64,000 nt of DNA from an uncultured Pelagibacteraceae bacterium (GCA_902547315.1 CACCND010000006.1:1-64000), one strand, 5' to 3'; numbered from the stretch's first letter, positions 30,471-38,193 are shown. A program made the numbers and translations. Notes: generated by a model not told the origin, from the sequence alone.

Positions 30471-31384
30471 TGAAAACTTTAACAACTTCAATAATGGAAT
30501 TAACGGATAATTTTTCGATTGAAACCAATTCTAAGGATCTATCTATATCACACGAGAAAATAAATGATGAACTAAAATTAAAAATCACTTCGAATTATTC
30601 ACAAATACCTTCACGAATAAAATTAATAAGCAGTAATAGAAGCAACTTTAAAATTGTTGCTGACATATATTTGAACGAGAATGCTACTTTAGAGATTATT
30701 GACGAAAATGATTATATAATTGATACATCTTTTATTTTTAAATCATTTTTAGGTTCTCGCTCAGTACTTGAATTATACAGATTTAATAAGTTTCAATCCG
30801 ATACTAACAACTCATTTGTTCATACTTGTAATATGTCAAATGGTTCAATGTTTAAAGATTTTAATTTTACAAACGGTTCAGATTTTACAAATAACGAGAC
30901 TAAGATTAATTTAAATGAAGAAAATGCAAAGTATGTTGGCAGTGGCGTTGTCATGTCCAATTCATCAAAATGTGAAAATAATTTAGAAATAAGACACTTA
31001 AGTAAATCTGCGGTATCAGATTGTTCATTTAAAGCCGTAACTCGTGGATCATCCAATGTTTCGTTTAAAGGAAAAGTATTTGTTGATGAAAATTGCTCAA
31101 ATACACAATCTAATCAAATTAGCAAAGGTTTGTTAATTGACGAGGAATCTAAAATTAATCTTACACCAATACTTGAAATAAATAATGATGATGTAGTTTG
31201 CTCTCATGGTGCGGCTTCAGGAAAAGCTGATGAGGAAGTACTGTTTTATTTAGCTTCTAGAGGAATTTCAAAGATTGAAGCTGAAAGAATATATATACAG
31301 GGCTTTTTATCAGAGTTTATAGAAAAGATTGAAGATGCAGAAATGCAAGCTAAAGGCCAAAATTTTATCAACGAGAATTGTTAA
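30470..31384 (+). CDS. sufD: Fe-S cluster assembly protein SufD
   Basis: SufB-related partner in the SufBCD complex. The C-terminal third is the recognisable part: SHGAASGKADEEVLFYLASR and the following ERIYIQGFLSEFIEKI are standard SufD/SufB family ends. The N-terminal half is divergent and rich in Asn and Ser. At 304 residues it is much shorter than the 420-440 residues of typical SufD, having lost part of the N-terminal helical domain. It sits between sufC and sufS with one-base spacing on both sides. Confidence 0.9.
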   Translation: MKTLTTSIMELTDNFSIETNSKDLSISHEKINDELKLKITSNYSQIPSRIKLISSNRSNFKIVADIYLNENATLEIIDENDYIIDTSFIFKSFLGSRSVLELYRFNKFQSDTNNSFVHTCNMSNGSMFKDFNFTNGSDFTNNETKINLNEENAKYVGSGVVMSNSSKCENNLEIRHLSKSAVSDCSFKAVTRGSSNVSFKGKVFVDENCSNTQSNQISKGLLIDEESKINLTPILEINNDDVVCSHGAASGKADEEVLFYLASRGISKIEAERIYIQGFLSEFIEKIEDAEMQAKGQNFINENC

Positions 31385-31385
31385 C

Positions 31386-32618
31386 ATGGATGACTCTAAA
31401 ACTTTTAATTTGAATGTTAGAAAAGATTTTCCAATTCTTTCAAAAAAGATATTGGAAAAAAAAGATCTTATTTATTTTGACACCGCAGCTTCTGCGCAAA
31501 AACCAAATACAGTTATTAACGAAACAAATGATTTCTATAAAAATCACTATTCTAATGTTAGTAGGGGAGTTCATACATTATCTGTTGAATCAACATTTAG
31601 ATATGAGGACGCTAGAAAAAAAGTTCAAAAATTCTTAAATGCAAGGTCTGAAAATGAAATTATTTTCACAAAAAGTGCCACAGAAGGAATAAATTTAGTT
31701 GCTCAAACTTTCTATGAAAAGTTTATGCAAAAGGGAGATGAGGTAATTTTATCTTTAATCGAGCACCACTCAAATTTAATACCTTGGTTTTTTTTAAGAG
31801 ACAAATATGGCGTTGAGCTAAAGTTTGCAAATATTCAACCATCAGGAGAAATTGATATTGATCATTTTGAGAGTCTTTTCACAAATAAAACAAAAATTGT
31901 ATCTTTGACACACCTTTCGAATGTTTTTGGTACTGAATTAAATGAAAAGGCTATAAGTATCTGTAAAGATAAAAATGTTCCCATCCTCCTTGATGGCTGT
32001 CAATCAGCTGCTCATTTAAAAATTGATGTTCAAAAACTAGGTTGTGATTTTTTTGTTTTCTCTGGACACAAAACTTATGGTCCTGCTGGTATTGGAGTTT
32101 TATACGGAACTGAAAATCTTTTATCAGAAATGCCTCCCTATCAAGGTGGAGGAGGAATGATTGGAGATGTGAGTCTAGAAGGTGCAAGTTATGCAGAATT
32201 ACCAGCGAAATATGAAGCAGGAACTCCTCCATTAGTCGAAGCACACGGATTGGGTATAGCAATTGATTACATGAATAAAATTGGACTCGATAATATTATC
32301 GAGCATGAAAATGAAATTACTAAATATGCGTTTAATAAATTAAAAGAAATTGATTTTATCGAAATTCATGGGGGAGATAATAAAAGGAATTCTATCATAT
32401 CCTTTAATATTAAAAATGTTCACTCCCACGAAGTATCTTCGTTTTTAGATGTTGAAGGAATAGCAATTAGAGCAGGTCATCACTGTTGCCAACCTTTAAT
32501 GAAACATCTCGGTGTCAATTCAACGGCCAGATTATCTTTTGGTGTGTATAATTCATTAGAAGAAGTTGATAAACTTGTTATTGCGCTACATAAGTGTAAG
32601 GAGTTTTTTAATAAATGA
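31386..32618 (+). CDS. sufS: Cysteine desulfurase SufS
   Basis: PLP enzyme taking sulfur from cysteine for Fe-S clusters. The PLP lysine is in FSGHKTYGPAGIGVLYG, the aldimine-stacking His in LIEHHSNLIPW, and the sulfur-accepting Cys in RAGHHCCQPLM near the C-terminus. The start at 31386 follows the sufD stop by one base and gives the usual N-terminus (NVRKDFPILSKK). Length 410 fits group II desulfurases. It overlaps sufU by 4 bases. Confidence 0.96.
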   Translation: MDDSKTFNLNVRKDFPILSKKILEKKDLIYFDTAASAQKPNTVINETNDFYKNHYSNVSRGVHTLSVESTFRYEDARKKVQKFLNARSENEIIFTKSATEGINLVAQTFYEKFMQKGDEVILSLIEHHSNLIPWFFLRDKYGVELKFANIQPSGEIDIDHFESLFTNKTKIVSLTHLSNVFGTELNEKAISICKDKNVPILLDGCQSAAHLKIDVQKLGCDFFVFSGHKTYGPAGIGVLYGTENLLSEMPPYQGGGGMIGDVSLEGASYAELPAKYEAGTPPLVEAHGLGIAIDYMNKIGLDNIIEHENEITKYAFNKLKEIDFIEIHGGDNKRNSIISFNIKNVHSHEVSSFLDVEGIAIRAGHHCCQPLMKHLGVNSTARLSFGVYNSLEEVDKLVIALHKCKEFFNK

Positions 32619-33049
32619 ATGATTTAATAAATGATCTTTACCAAGAAATAATTTTAGATCACGGACGTGAACCAAGAAATTTTGGCGAATGTGAACCTCA
32701 TAATAAAAGTGCCGATGGTCATAATCCGTTGTGCGGTGACAATTTAAAGCTTACTTTTCTTCTTAATGATCAAAATATAATAGAAGACATTAAATTCACA
32801 GGTGAGGGATGTGCCATATCACTTGCTTCTGCATCATTAATGACAGAAAAATTAAAAGGTAAAAAAATTGAAGTGGCTGAGGAAATATTTAAGGATTTTA
32901 CAAATCTTGTTTCAGGTTCAGATGAAGACCTAAAAGTTTTAAATGAGGAAGATTCACTTTATGCCTTAAAGGGAGTAGGTGGATTTCCAATGAGGGTAAA
33001 GTGCGCAACAATGGCATGGCATGCTTTTAACCAGGCTTTAAAAGATTAA
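32615..33049 (+). CDS. sufU: SufU-type (IscU-like) sulfur-transfer/scaffold protein
   Basis: NifU_N-domain protein of 144 residues. The three conserved Cys are in [23 protein letters not shown] and [10 protein letters not shown], with the Asp of CGD completing the zinc site. The extra stretch before the last Cys ([20 protein letters not shown]) marks the SufU rather than IscU subtype. In Firmicutes SufU accepts sulfur from SufS; direct coupling to sufS here (4-base overlap) suggests the same pairing. Confidence 0.92.
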   Translation: MNDLINDLYQEIILDHGREPRNFGECEPHNKSADGHNPLCGDNLKLTFLLNDQNIIEDIKFTGEGCAISLASASLMTEKLKGKKIEVAEEIFKDFTNLVSGSDEDLKVLNEEDSLYALKGVGGFPMRVKCATMAWHAFNQALKD

Positions 33050-33051
33050 TT

Positions 33052-33633
33052 ATGAGACTATATCCTGTATATCTTGCACTGCTTGTATTATTTATTGTTT
33101 TGCAACTTATTTATGGAAACCGGTCTTTTGCCGATATAAACTTAGAGGAGTACGATATGTCAAAAGTAGAAGTAATGGATACACCTTTCTGGTGTTCTGC
33201 AACGCCTGAAGAAAGACAGGAAGCTATTAATAACCTTACTGAAGAACAGAGAATTGTTGCTTTAGAGAATGGAACAGAGAGGCCATTTTTTAATGAGTAT
33301 TGGAATAGTAAAGATGTTGGAATTTATGTTGATGTAATTTCAGGAGAACCTTTATTTTCGTCTTTAGATAAATTTGACTCAGGAACAGGTTGGCCGAGTT
33401 TTGATAAGCCAATAAAAGGAGTAGAAATTGTAGAAGTTGTTGATAAATCCCATGGAATGGTTCGCACAGAGGTAAGAAGTCAATATGGCGACGCACACCT
33501 AGGCCATTTATTTGATGATGGACCCACTGAAACTGGATTAAGATATTGCATTAATTCCGCTTCATTAAGATTTGTTCCTCTTGAGAAGTTAAGTGAAGAA
33601 GGCTATGAGGATTTTGTAGAATTATTTAACTAA
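33052..33633 (+). CDS. msrB: Peptide-methionine (R)-S-oxide reductase MsrB, with N-terminal export segment
   Basis: Reduces methionine-R-sulfoxide in proteins. The core is unmistakable: [38 protein letters not shown] and the catalytic Cys in [13 protein letters not shown]. The zinc CxxC pairs of one subtype are missing. The position often holding the resolving Cys (GCGWPSF) is Thr here. The first 27 residues look like a signal peptide or membrane anchor. A second ATG at 33157 has GAGGAG 6 bases before it and would give a cytosolic form. Placement between sufU and sufT links it to oxidative stress and cluster repair. Confidence 0.93.
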   Translation: MRLYPVYLALLVLFIVLQLIYGNRSFADINLEEYDMSKVEVMDTPFWCSATPEERQEAINNLTEEQRIVALENGTERPFFNEYWNSKDVGIYVDVISGEPLFSSLDKFDSGTGWPSFDKPIKGVEIVEVVDKSHGMVRTEVRSQYGDAHLGHLFDDGPTETGLRYCINSASLRFVPLEKLSEEGYEDFVELFN

Positions 33634-33942
33634 ATGGAAAAAGTAGAAGATCAAAAAGTTATAGATGCATTAAAGACTGTATTTGACCCTGAAATTCCAG
33701 TTGATTTGTACGAATTAGGTCTAATTTATAAATGTGAGGTTACTCCTGATAATGATGTTATTATTCAAATGACATTAACTACACCAAATTGTCCTGTAGC
33801 AGATGAAATGCCAAAAAAAGTAAAAGAAGCTGTTGATGCTGTACCTGGGGTAAAAAATGTTGCAGTTGATCTTGTATGGGATCCACCATGGGATATGTCT
33901 CGCATGTCAGATGTTGCAAGATTAGAACTAGACATGATGTAA
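33634..33942 (+). CDS. sufT: SufT-like MIP18/DUF59 Fe-S assembly factor
   Basis: Small acidic DUF59 protein (102 residues) of the SufT/YitW group, needed for Fe-S maturation under high demand in other bacteria. DPEIPVDLYELGLIYKCEV, the Cys in TTPNCPVADEMP and DLVWDPPWDMSRMSD are the family blocks. It starts on the base after the msrB stop and closes the cysE-iscR-suf operon. No sufA-type carrier gene follows before the tRNA. Confidence 0.92.
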   Translation: MEKVEDQKVIDALKTVFDPEIPVDLYELGLIYKCEVTPDNDVIIQMTLTTPNCPVADEMPKKVKEAVDAVPGVKNVAVDLVWDPPWDMSRMSDVARLELDMM

Positions 33943-34009
33943 GATATCCACTTGAAATACAAAAATACCTATATATTTTAGATAATAATCATATATAAAC
34001 TCAAATTAA

Positions 34010-34085
34010 GAGCCCGTAGCTCAGTTGGTAGAGCACTCCCCTTTTAAGGGAGTTGTCCTCGGTTCGAACCCGAGCGGGCTCGCCA
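34010..34085 (+). tRNA. tRNA-Lys (anticodon TTT), CCA encoded
   Basis: Full cloverleaf of 76 bases: acceptor stem GAGCCCG/CGGGCTC, D arm starting GCTCAGTTGGTAGAGC, anticodon stem CTCCC/GGGAG around the loop CTTTTAA with anticodon TTT, and T arm CTCGG-TTCGAAC-CCGAG. Discriminator G and a genomically encoded CCA end the gene. It lies between sufT and a small membrane protein gene on the same strand. Confidence 0.97.
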
Positions 34086-34094
34086 CTTAATAAT

Positions 34095-34259
34095 ATGAAA
34101 AAAAAATTTTATCACAAGCTTGGCCCAGTACCTACTGAGGAAGATCTCAAAAATCCAAAAAAACTAAATCCTAATAAAGCAAGAAACACAGTAATTATAT
34201 GGTATTCGTTTGTTGCTATTTCTATTATACTTTACTTTGTCGTCACAAAATTGTTCTAA
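34095..34259 (+). CDS. Small single-span membrane protein, unknown
   Basis: 54 residues: a basic, Pro-rich N-terminal half (KLGPVPTEEDLKNPKKLNP) and one C-terminal membrane helix (about residues 32-52). The ATG at 34095 lies 9 bases after the tRNA; longer in-frame extensions run through the tRNA and are false. The pattern resembles small tail-anchored proteins of alphaproteobacteria, but I do not recognise a family. It may be read together with the tRNA transcript. Confidence 0.6.
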   Translation: MKKKFYHKLGPVPTEEDLKNPKKLNPNKARNTVIIWYSFVAISIILYFVVTKLF

Positions 34260-34363
34260 TATGAACAATGCAACAATATCACTTAAATAAACTATCTCCA
34301 GAACTGCATAGAGTAACAGTCTTAAATGATCGAAGAGATTAAAAGCTATTTAATAATATTTTA

Positions 34364-34909
34364 ATGCAAAAAATACTAATTGTACTTTTATTATCAATTA
34401 CTTTTATTAGTGGGTCGAATGGGGAAAATATTTTGAAAGATAATTTTACTAACAAGAATGAATGGACCTATATTGCGGACAATGTGATGGGGGGTGTTTC
34501 TAAGGGCGGAGTTAAATTTAATTCATTTGATAGCGATGTATACGCTCTACTTAGTGGTGATGTTAGCACAGAAAACAATGGTGGCTTCATTCAAATTCGT
34601 AGAGAACTTAAAAATATTGATTTAAGTAGAGCTAAGTCGATTAGACTGTATGCAAGAGGGAATAATGAGAAATATTTTATCTTTTTAAGAACAACAGGAA
34701 CCATTTTGCCCTGGCAATACTATTCACATGAATTTACAGTTAATGAAGAATATAATGAATTTATAATGCCGATCAAAGATTTTAAGAAATCAGGTACTTT
34801 ATTAGCAAAACAAATTAATCCAAAGAAAATAACTTCAGTAGCTATTGTAGCTTATGGAAGAGATCATGTTGCAGAGATTTACGTTAAGGAATTAGAATTT
34901 ATTGAATAG
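34364..34909 (+). CDS. CIA30 / NDUFAF1-family exported protein
   Basis: 181 residues with a signal peptide (first 19-20 residues) and a CIA30-type beta-sandwich. The hallmark DNVMGGVSKG near residue 40, GGFIQIRRELKNIDLS, and the closing AIVAYGRDHVAEIYVKELEF fit the family. The mitochondrial relative helps complex I assembly, but the bacterial secreted members have no proven role and the carbohydrate-binding-like fold suggests ligand binding. It is 6 bases before a membrane protein gene, likely an operon pair. Confidence 0.8.
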   Translation: MQKILIVLLLSITFISGSNGENILKDNFTNKNEWTYIADNVMGGVSKGGVKFNSFDSDVYALLSGDVSTENNGGFIQIRRELKNIDLSRAKSIRLYARGNNEKYFIFLRTTGTILPWQYYSHEFTVNEEYNEFIMPIKDFKKSGTLLAKQINPKKITSVAIVAYGRDHVAEIYVKELEFIE

Positions 34910-34915
34910 AGAGAT

Positions 34916-35545
34916 ATGTGGTTATTTGATTGTGGACTAGATATTGTTGAGTGGAGAAGAACTTTAGTAGTTTATTTATCTGCAATCGCTCCAATAATTT
35001 TATCATTATATCTAATATATAAAAATCAAATGAAGAAATGGATTGCATTAACATTATTATCTTCATTTTTAATTGCTGCTATCGGATGGGAAATATGGGT
35101 TAATTTTGGACTGGTTGATGGTGATCCAGTTAATATTAGACGATCTGATGCAATGACATGTGCAATTCCAATGGAAATTAATTGGTTAGTAAATTCATTA
35201 GCCGATACAGGAATTGTTTGGTTTGCAATTATTCTAGTTTATTGGATTTTTCCAAAAAGAGCTCTTGAGTATGACAAATTTCAATTAGTGTTTTTGTCTA
35301 TGTTTTTTATTTGGTTCATGGGACAAAATTTTTTAGTAGAGGCAGTGATTTACCACAATCAAGTAGGAGGTGATGCAGTAATTTCTTGGGCACCATTAAT
35401 GCCATTTGGTCCTTACTTCAATCCGATATTAATAAATTTTGGTGATAGAGATATAACTCTTCAATCTCAATCAGCGTGGATTATTGGAACAATAGTTTTC
35501 TATTCTATATCTGTATATTTTTATAAAAAAACTAACGGAAAATAA
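34916..35545 (+). CDS. Multi-pass membrane protein, unknown
   Basis: 209 residues with about five hydrophobic helices (near residues 15-35, 42-58, 90-112, 120-145, 185-205). A hydrophilic loop carries VDGDPVNIRRSDAMTCAIP and another FGPYFNPILINFGDRD. I recognise no family. It follows the CIA30 gene closely and ends one base before a strong terminator, so the two form a transcription unit. A role together with the exported CIA30 protein is possible but only suggested by adjacency. Confidence 0.65.
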   Translation: MWLFDCGLDIVEWRRTLVVYLSAIAPIILSLYLIYKNQMKKWIALTLLSSFLIAAIGWEIWVNFGLVDGDPVNIRRSDAMTCAIPMEINWLVNSLADTGIVWFAIILVYWIFPKRALEYDKFQLVFLSMFFIWFMGQNFLVEAVIYHNQVGGDAVISWAPLMPFGPYFNPILINFGDRDITLQSQSAWIIGTIVFYSISVYFYKKTNGK

Positions 35546-35546
35546 A

Positions 35547-35580
35547 AAACCCCACCTAGGTGGGGTTTAATTTGTTTTAT
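35547..35580. terminator. Bidirectional Rho-independent terminator
   Basis: A perfect 22-base palindrome (arm AAACCCCACCT) spans 35547-35568. On the plus strand it is followed by AATTTGTTTTATTT. On the minus strand it is followed by a long T-rich stretch (TTTTATTTT), which is the stronger direction. It ends the CIA30/membrane protein unit and also the proposed minus-strand RNA. Confidence 0.88.
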
Positions 35581-35686
35581 TTCACACATCTACGTTTTGT
35601 AGATTTAAGAATATTTTTGAAATGGTTGTGGACACCACCCCTTACAATGTTGGTGGCGTCAACTTTTTAACCTCCACATTATCATC
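35547..35686 (-). ncRNA. Candidate structured small RNA on the minus strand
   Basis: Read on the minus strand there are three hairpins in series. The first has arm GACGCCACC pairing with GGTGGTGTC (9 bp, one G-U) at about 35629-35660. The second is ATCTAC-AAAAC-GTAGAT at about 35588-35604. The third is the terminator at 35547-35568 with a T-run. The G-U pair is a base pair only on this strand. An extended -10 (TGATATTAT) at 35701-35693 would start transcription near 35686. No convincing protein frame explains the segment. Start and existence are inferred from structure only; I cannot match it to a known RNA family. Confidence 0.42.
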
Positions 35687-35731
35687 AACTAAATAATATC
35701 AAGCACTCTCAAAATGTGAATTAAAAATGAA

Positions 35732-35764
35732 AAAAGCCTAAATACAAAAAGTATTTAAGCTTTT
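35732..35764 (-). terminator. Rho-independent terminator, minus strand
   Basis: On the minus strand AAAAGCTTAAATAC and GTATTTAGGCTTTT pair over 14 bp (one U-G) around a TTTTT loop, followed by TTCATTTTTAA. On the plus strand the wobble is a C-A mismatch and only four T follow, so the minus direction is preferred. It may end read-through from the SDR gene about 390 bases upstream, and it insulates the candidate small RNA. Confidence 0.65.
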
Positions 35765-35853
35765 CATGATGATAAAGTGGATTGATGAACCTTATAGATA
35801 ATTCTTTATAAGAATCAATTAATATATTTGATAAATATATTTGGTATTAAAAA

Positions 35854-36027
35854 ATGACCCAGCAAAACTGCCAATGGTGTAATACTTCAATAATTCCAAT
35901 TGATGTACATGGTCACTATCAATGCCCAAATTGTAAGATTAATATTGATCCATGTTGCTCTGGCGAACATAATGATGATTATGATACAACTTTGCAGTCT
36001 TGTAACACCAAACGCTTCGACGAATAA
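35854..36027 (+). CDS. Small zinc-ribbon protein
   Basis: A 57-residue frame starting at ATG 35854 that encodes Cys pairs spaced like a zinc ribbon: C6-x2-C9 (NCQWCN) and C24-x2-C27 (QCPNCK), followed by a CC pair at 34-35 (DPCCSGE) and an acidic tail. Such spacing is unlikely by chance and other frames here show nothing. The role is unknown; similar tiny zinc ribbons may bind nucleic acid or a partner protein. The surrounding 586 bases between the terminator and the SDR gene otherwise hold the candidate RNA, a terminator and about 127 bases with no recognisable feature. Confidence 0.7.
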   Translation: MTQQNCQWCNTSIIPIDVHGHYQCPNCKINIDPCCSGEHNDDYDTTLQSCNTKRFDE

Positions 36028-36154
36028 TCAAATCAAAAAAAATACAAAAACAACATCAAAACCAAAAAGACAACAAGTGCCATTAATGGAAAGGTGAGTA
36101 TTCTATAAATAATTTGTAAGAACTGTTTAAAACTAAACTGCTCCATTATATTAC

Positions 36155-37018
36155 TTAACTTAAAATAATGTCTTCACCATCATCTTTGTTTACAAAGAAA
36201 TCTGGAAATGGTTCAGCATCAGGAGTTGCAAGATATTCAGATAAATCCGTCTTACCAGCTTTCATCATTGTGCTGTCATCAACACACATGTTTCCAGTAA
36301 ATTTTTTGGAATCCTGAGTAAGTATTACATATGCAGCATCACCCATGATAGCAGGTGTTCTGCATTTACTTTTACCCTGGTCATCCATTGATGCCGCTAA
36401 AATATTGTTAACAGCAGCTGTATCAATCATCGTTCTTGGCCATAATGAATTTACAGCAATACCTGATGACTTTAATTCTTCTGACATTCCTAGTGTACAC
36501 ATGCTCATTCCATATTTTGCCATAGTATAAGCTACATGCGGACTAAACCACTGGCTTTCCATGTTTAACGGTGGACCCAGGTTTAGAATATGTGGATTGT
36601 TTCCTTTTTTTAAATGAGGAATGCATGACTTAGAAACAAGAAATGTTCCTCTTGTATTTATGTTATGCATTAAATCGTATCTTTTCATTTCTGTATTTAC
36701 AGTTGGAGTTAAGCTAATAGCGCTTGCATTGTTTACGCAAATATCAATGCCACCAAATGTTTCTACAGTTTTATCAACAGCAGCAAGCACCTGATCTTCA
36801 AATCTAATATCTGTTTTTATTCCAATTGCATTACCGCCAGCTTTGATTAAGTCTTCAGCGGCTGTAAAAATTGTGCCAGGCAACGTTGGTTGCGGTTCAG
36901 TAGTTTTGGCAATGATTGCAATATTGGCTCCATCTTTTGCGGCACGTTCAGCAATTGCGTATCCGATACCCCTCGTGGCACCAGTTATAAATAATGTTTT
37001 TCCTTTGAGATCAGTCAT
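36155..37018 (-). CDS. Short-chain dehydrogenase/reductase (HSDL2-like)
   Basis: NAD(P)-dependent SDR of 287 residues. TGATRGIGYAIAERAAKDG is the cofactor-binding motif and NNASAISL the structural NNAG equivalent; YTMAKYGM holds the catalytic Tyr and Lys. The whole-length pattern (AAEDLIKAGGNAIGIKTDIR, VNSLWPRTMIDTAAV) resembles HSDL2-type enzymes of acyl or terpenoid metabolism, some of which are annotated as citronellol dehydrogenase. The start is preceded by AAGGAG. It is divergent from the GYD gene. The substrate is not known. Confidence 0.85.
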   Translation of the reverse strand: MTDLKGKTLFITGATRGIGYAIAERAAKDGANIAIIAKTTEPQPTLPGTIFTAAEDLIKAGGNAIGIKTDIRFEDQVLAAVDKTVETFGGIDICVNNASAISLTPTVNTEMKRYDLMHNINTRGTFLVSKSCIPHLKKGNNPHILNLGPPLNMESQWFSPHVAYTMAKYGMSMCTLGMSEELKSSGIAVNSLWPRTMIDTAAVNNILAASMDDQGKSKCRTPAIMGDAAYVILTQDSKKFTGNMCVDDSTMMKAGKTDLSEYLATPDAEPFPDFFVNKDDGEDIILS

Positions 37019-37101
37019 GTTAGCTCCTTAAAAGGGTATAAAAATTTGTCATAAAAGTTTCACTAAGATAGTTCATAATAATTTTATTTAAAGGAGTAAA
37101 T

Positions 37102-37428
37102 ATGGCTAAATTTTATATGATGGCAAAATATACACCAGAAGCTCTAAAAGGATTTTTAAGCAAACCTGAAGATGACAGAAAAGCAGCTGTAACAAAGCTT
37201 GTCGAGTCAGTTGGGGGAAATCTAATATCTTTTGATATAGTTAGAGGGGATTATGATTTAGTAATGGTTGTAGACTCTATTGATTTTAATTCAGCGGCGG
37301 GTGCAAAAATTGCTGTACAATCTACCGGCATGGCAACTGATGCAGTTATTTTGGAAGCAGTGGATATGACAGAGATTGTTTCTAAAGCAGGCACAGCACT
37401 TGGCAACTATTCTAAACCAGGAGGTTAA
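37102..37428 (+). CDS. GYD-domain protein
   Basis: 108-residue GYD-family protein of the dimeric alpha/beta barrel type. The name-giving motif is in VRGDYDLVMVVDSIDF near residue 50. Function of the family is unknown. AAGGAG sits 5 bases before the ATG, a much better ribosome binding site than most genes here have. It heads four small genes in the same direction with gaps of 1-23 bases. Confidence 0.85.
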   Translation: MAKFYMMAKYTPEALKGFLSKPEDDRKAAVTKLVESVGGNLISFDIVRGDYDLVMVVDSIDFNSAAGAKIAVQSTGMATDAVILEAVDMTEIVSKAGTALGNYSKPGG

Positions 37429-37429
37429 T

Positions 37430-37810
37430 ATGGACGCAAAAGAAGTAGTACAAAGAGGTTATGATTTATTTGGATCTGGAGATATGGAGACATTCTTTGG
37501 TGAAATAATTCATGACGACATAACATGGACTTTTCCAGGGGAAGAAGGAAAACATCCATTAGCAGGTGTACATAAAGGCAAGGAAAATTTCATTGCAAAT
37601 ATGTCAAAAATCCCTGAGTACTGGGATAATTTTATGGTTACACCTCAAGCAATGATTAGTGAAGGCAATAAAGTATTTGCATTAGTAAAAGGAACTGCTG
37701 ATGGTATGGATACTATGTTTGGTCATTACTTTGAAGTTGAAAACAATCAAATGAAAGTCATGATGACTTTTGATGATACGCTTACTGCGTTTAATGCAAT
37801 GAAGAAATAA
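37430..37810 (+). CDS. SnoaL / NTF2-like protein
   Basis: 127 residues of NTF2-like fold: DAKEVVQRGYDLFGSGDMETFF, then HDDITWTFPGEEGKHPLAGVHKG and a beta-rich end. Family members are small isomerases, hydrolases or ligand binders; the catalytic function here cannot be told. The start at 37430 is chosen because GGAGG lies 5 bases before it and it follows the GYD stop by one base; an earlier in-frame start inside the GYD gene is not needed. Confidence 0.83.
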   Translation: MDAKEVVQRGYDLFGSGDMETFFGEIIHDDITWTFPGEEGKHPLAGVHKGKENFIANMSKIPEYWDNFMVTPQAMISEGNKVFALVKGTADGMDTMFGHYFEVENNQMKVMMTFDDTLTAFNAMKK

Positions 37811-37819
37811 GGAGTGTTT

Positions 37820-38170
37820 ATGAGTAATGTTGAAGTTAAAAGTTTTGCAAATGCGGATGAAATTAATGACAATTTCAATAACGCAAAAATTGAAGCCGTA
37901 AATGTAGGTGGACAACGTATAATGAAATTATCACTCGAACCTGGATGGAAGTGGTCGAATGATATAAAGCCAACAGTAGGGACAGAGAGCTGCCAGGCAA
38001 CACATTTGGGAGTGATTGTGAGTGGAACAGTTGCAGTTAAGCACAACGATGGCACTGAAATGTCTTATACTGCCGGTGATGCGTATTCAATTGCACCTGG
38101 TCACGATGGATGGGTTGTAGGTGATGATCCTGCTGTTGTGTATGAATTTGCAGGTAAATGGGGTGAGTAA
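37820..38170 (+). CDS. Cupin-domain protein
   Basis: 116 residues with one cupin barrel. LEPGWKWSNDIKPTVGT, THLGVIVSGTVAVKHNDGT and AYSIAPGHDGWVVGD follow the two cupin motifs, with His residues that could bind a metal. The ATG at 37820 has AAGGAG five bases before it; a GTG two codons earlier is less likely. Members of this group are stress- or substrate-linked small cupins of unknown activity. Third gene of the four-gene run. Confidence 0.85.
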   Translation: MSNVEVKSFANADEINDNFNNAKIEAVNVGGQRIMKLSLEPGWKWSNDIKPTVGTESCQATHLGVIVSGTVAVKHNDGTEMSYTAGDAYSIAPGHDGWVVGDDPAVVYEFAGKWGE

Positions 38171-38193
38171 TTGTTAAAAAAGGAGAAAATGAC

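Noticed and set aside
34053-34259. Longer TTG-started version of the small membrane protein gene
   Set aside because: The first 14 codons run through the tRNA-Lys T arm and acceptor stem; the ATG at 34095 just after the tRNA is the sensible start.
35581-35700. Short frames on both strands (a plus-strand 24-residue frame and a minus-strand 29-residue basic frame)
   Set aside because: Neither has a convincing start and ribosome site; the inverted repeat that forces both frames open is better explained as RNA hairpins. A conserved micro-protein cannot be fully excluded.
35900-36097. 65-residue plus-strand frame with a Lys/Thr-rich end
   Set aside because: It is the wrong frame of the zinc-ribbon gene at 35854-36027 and has no protein-like pattern.
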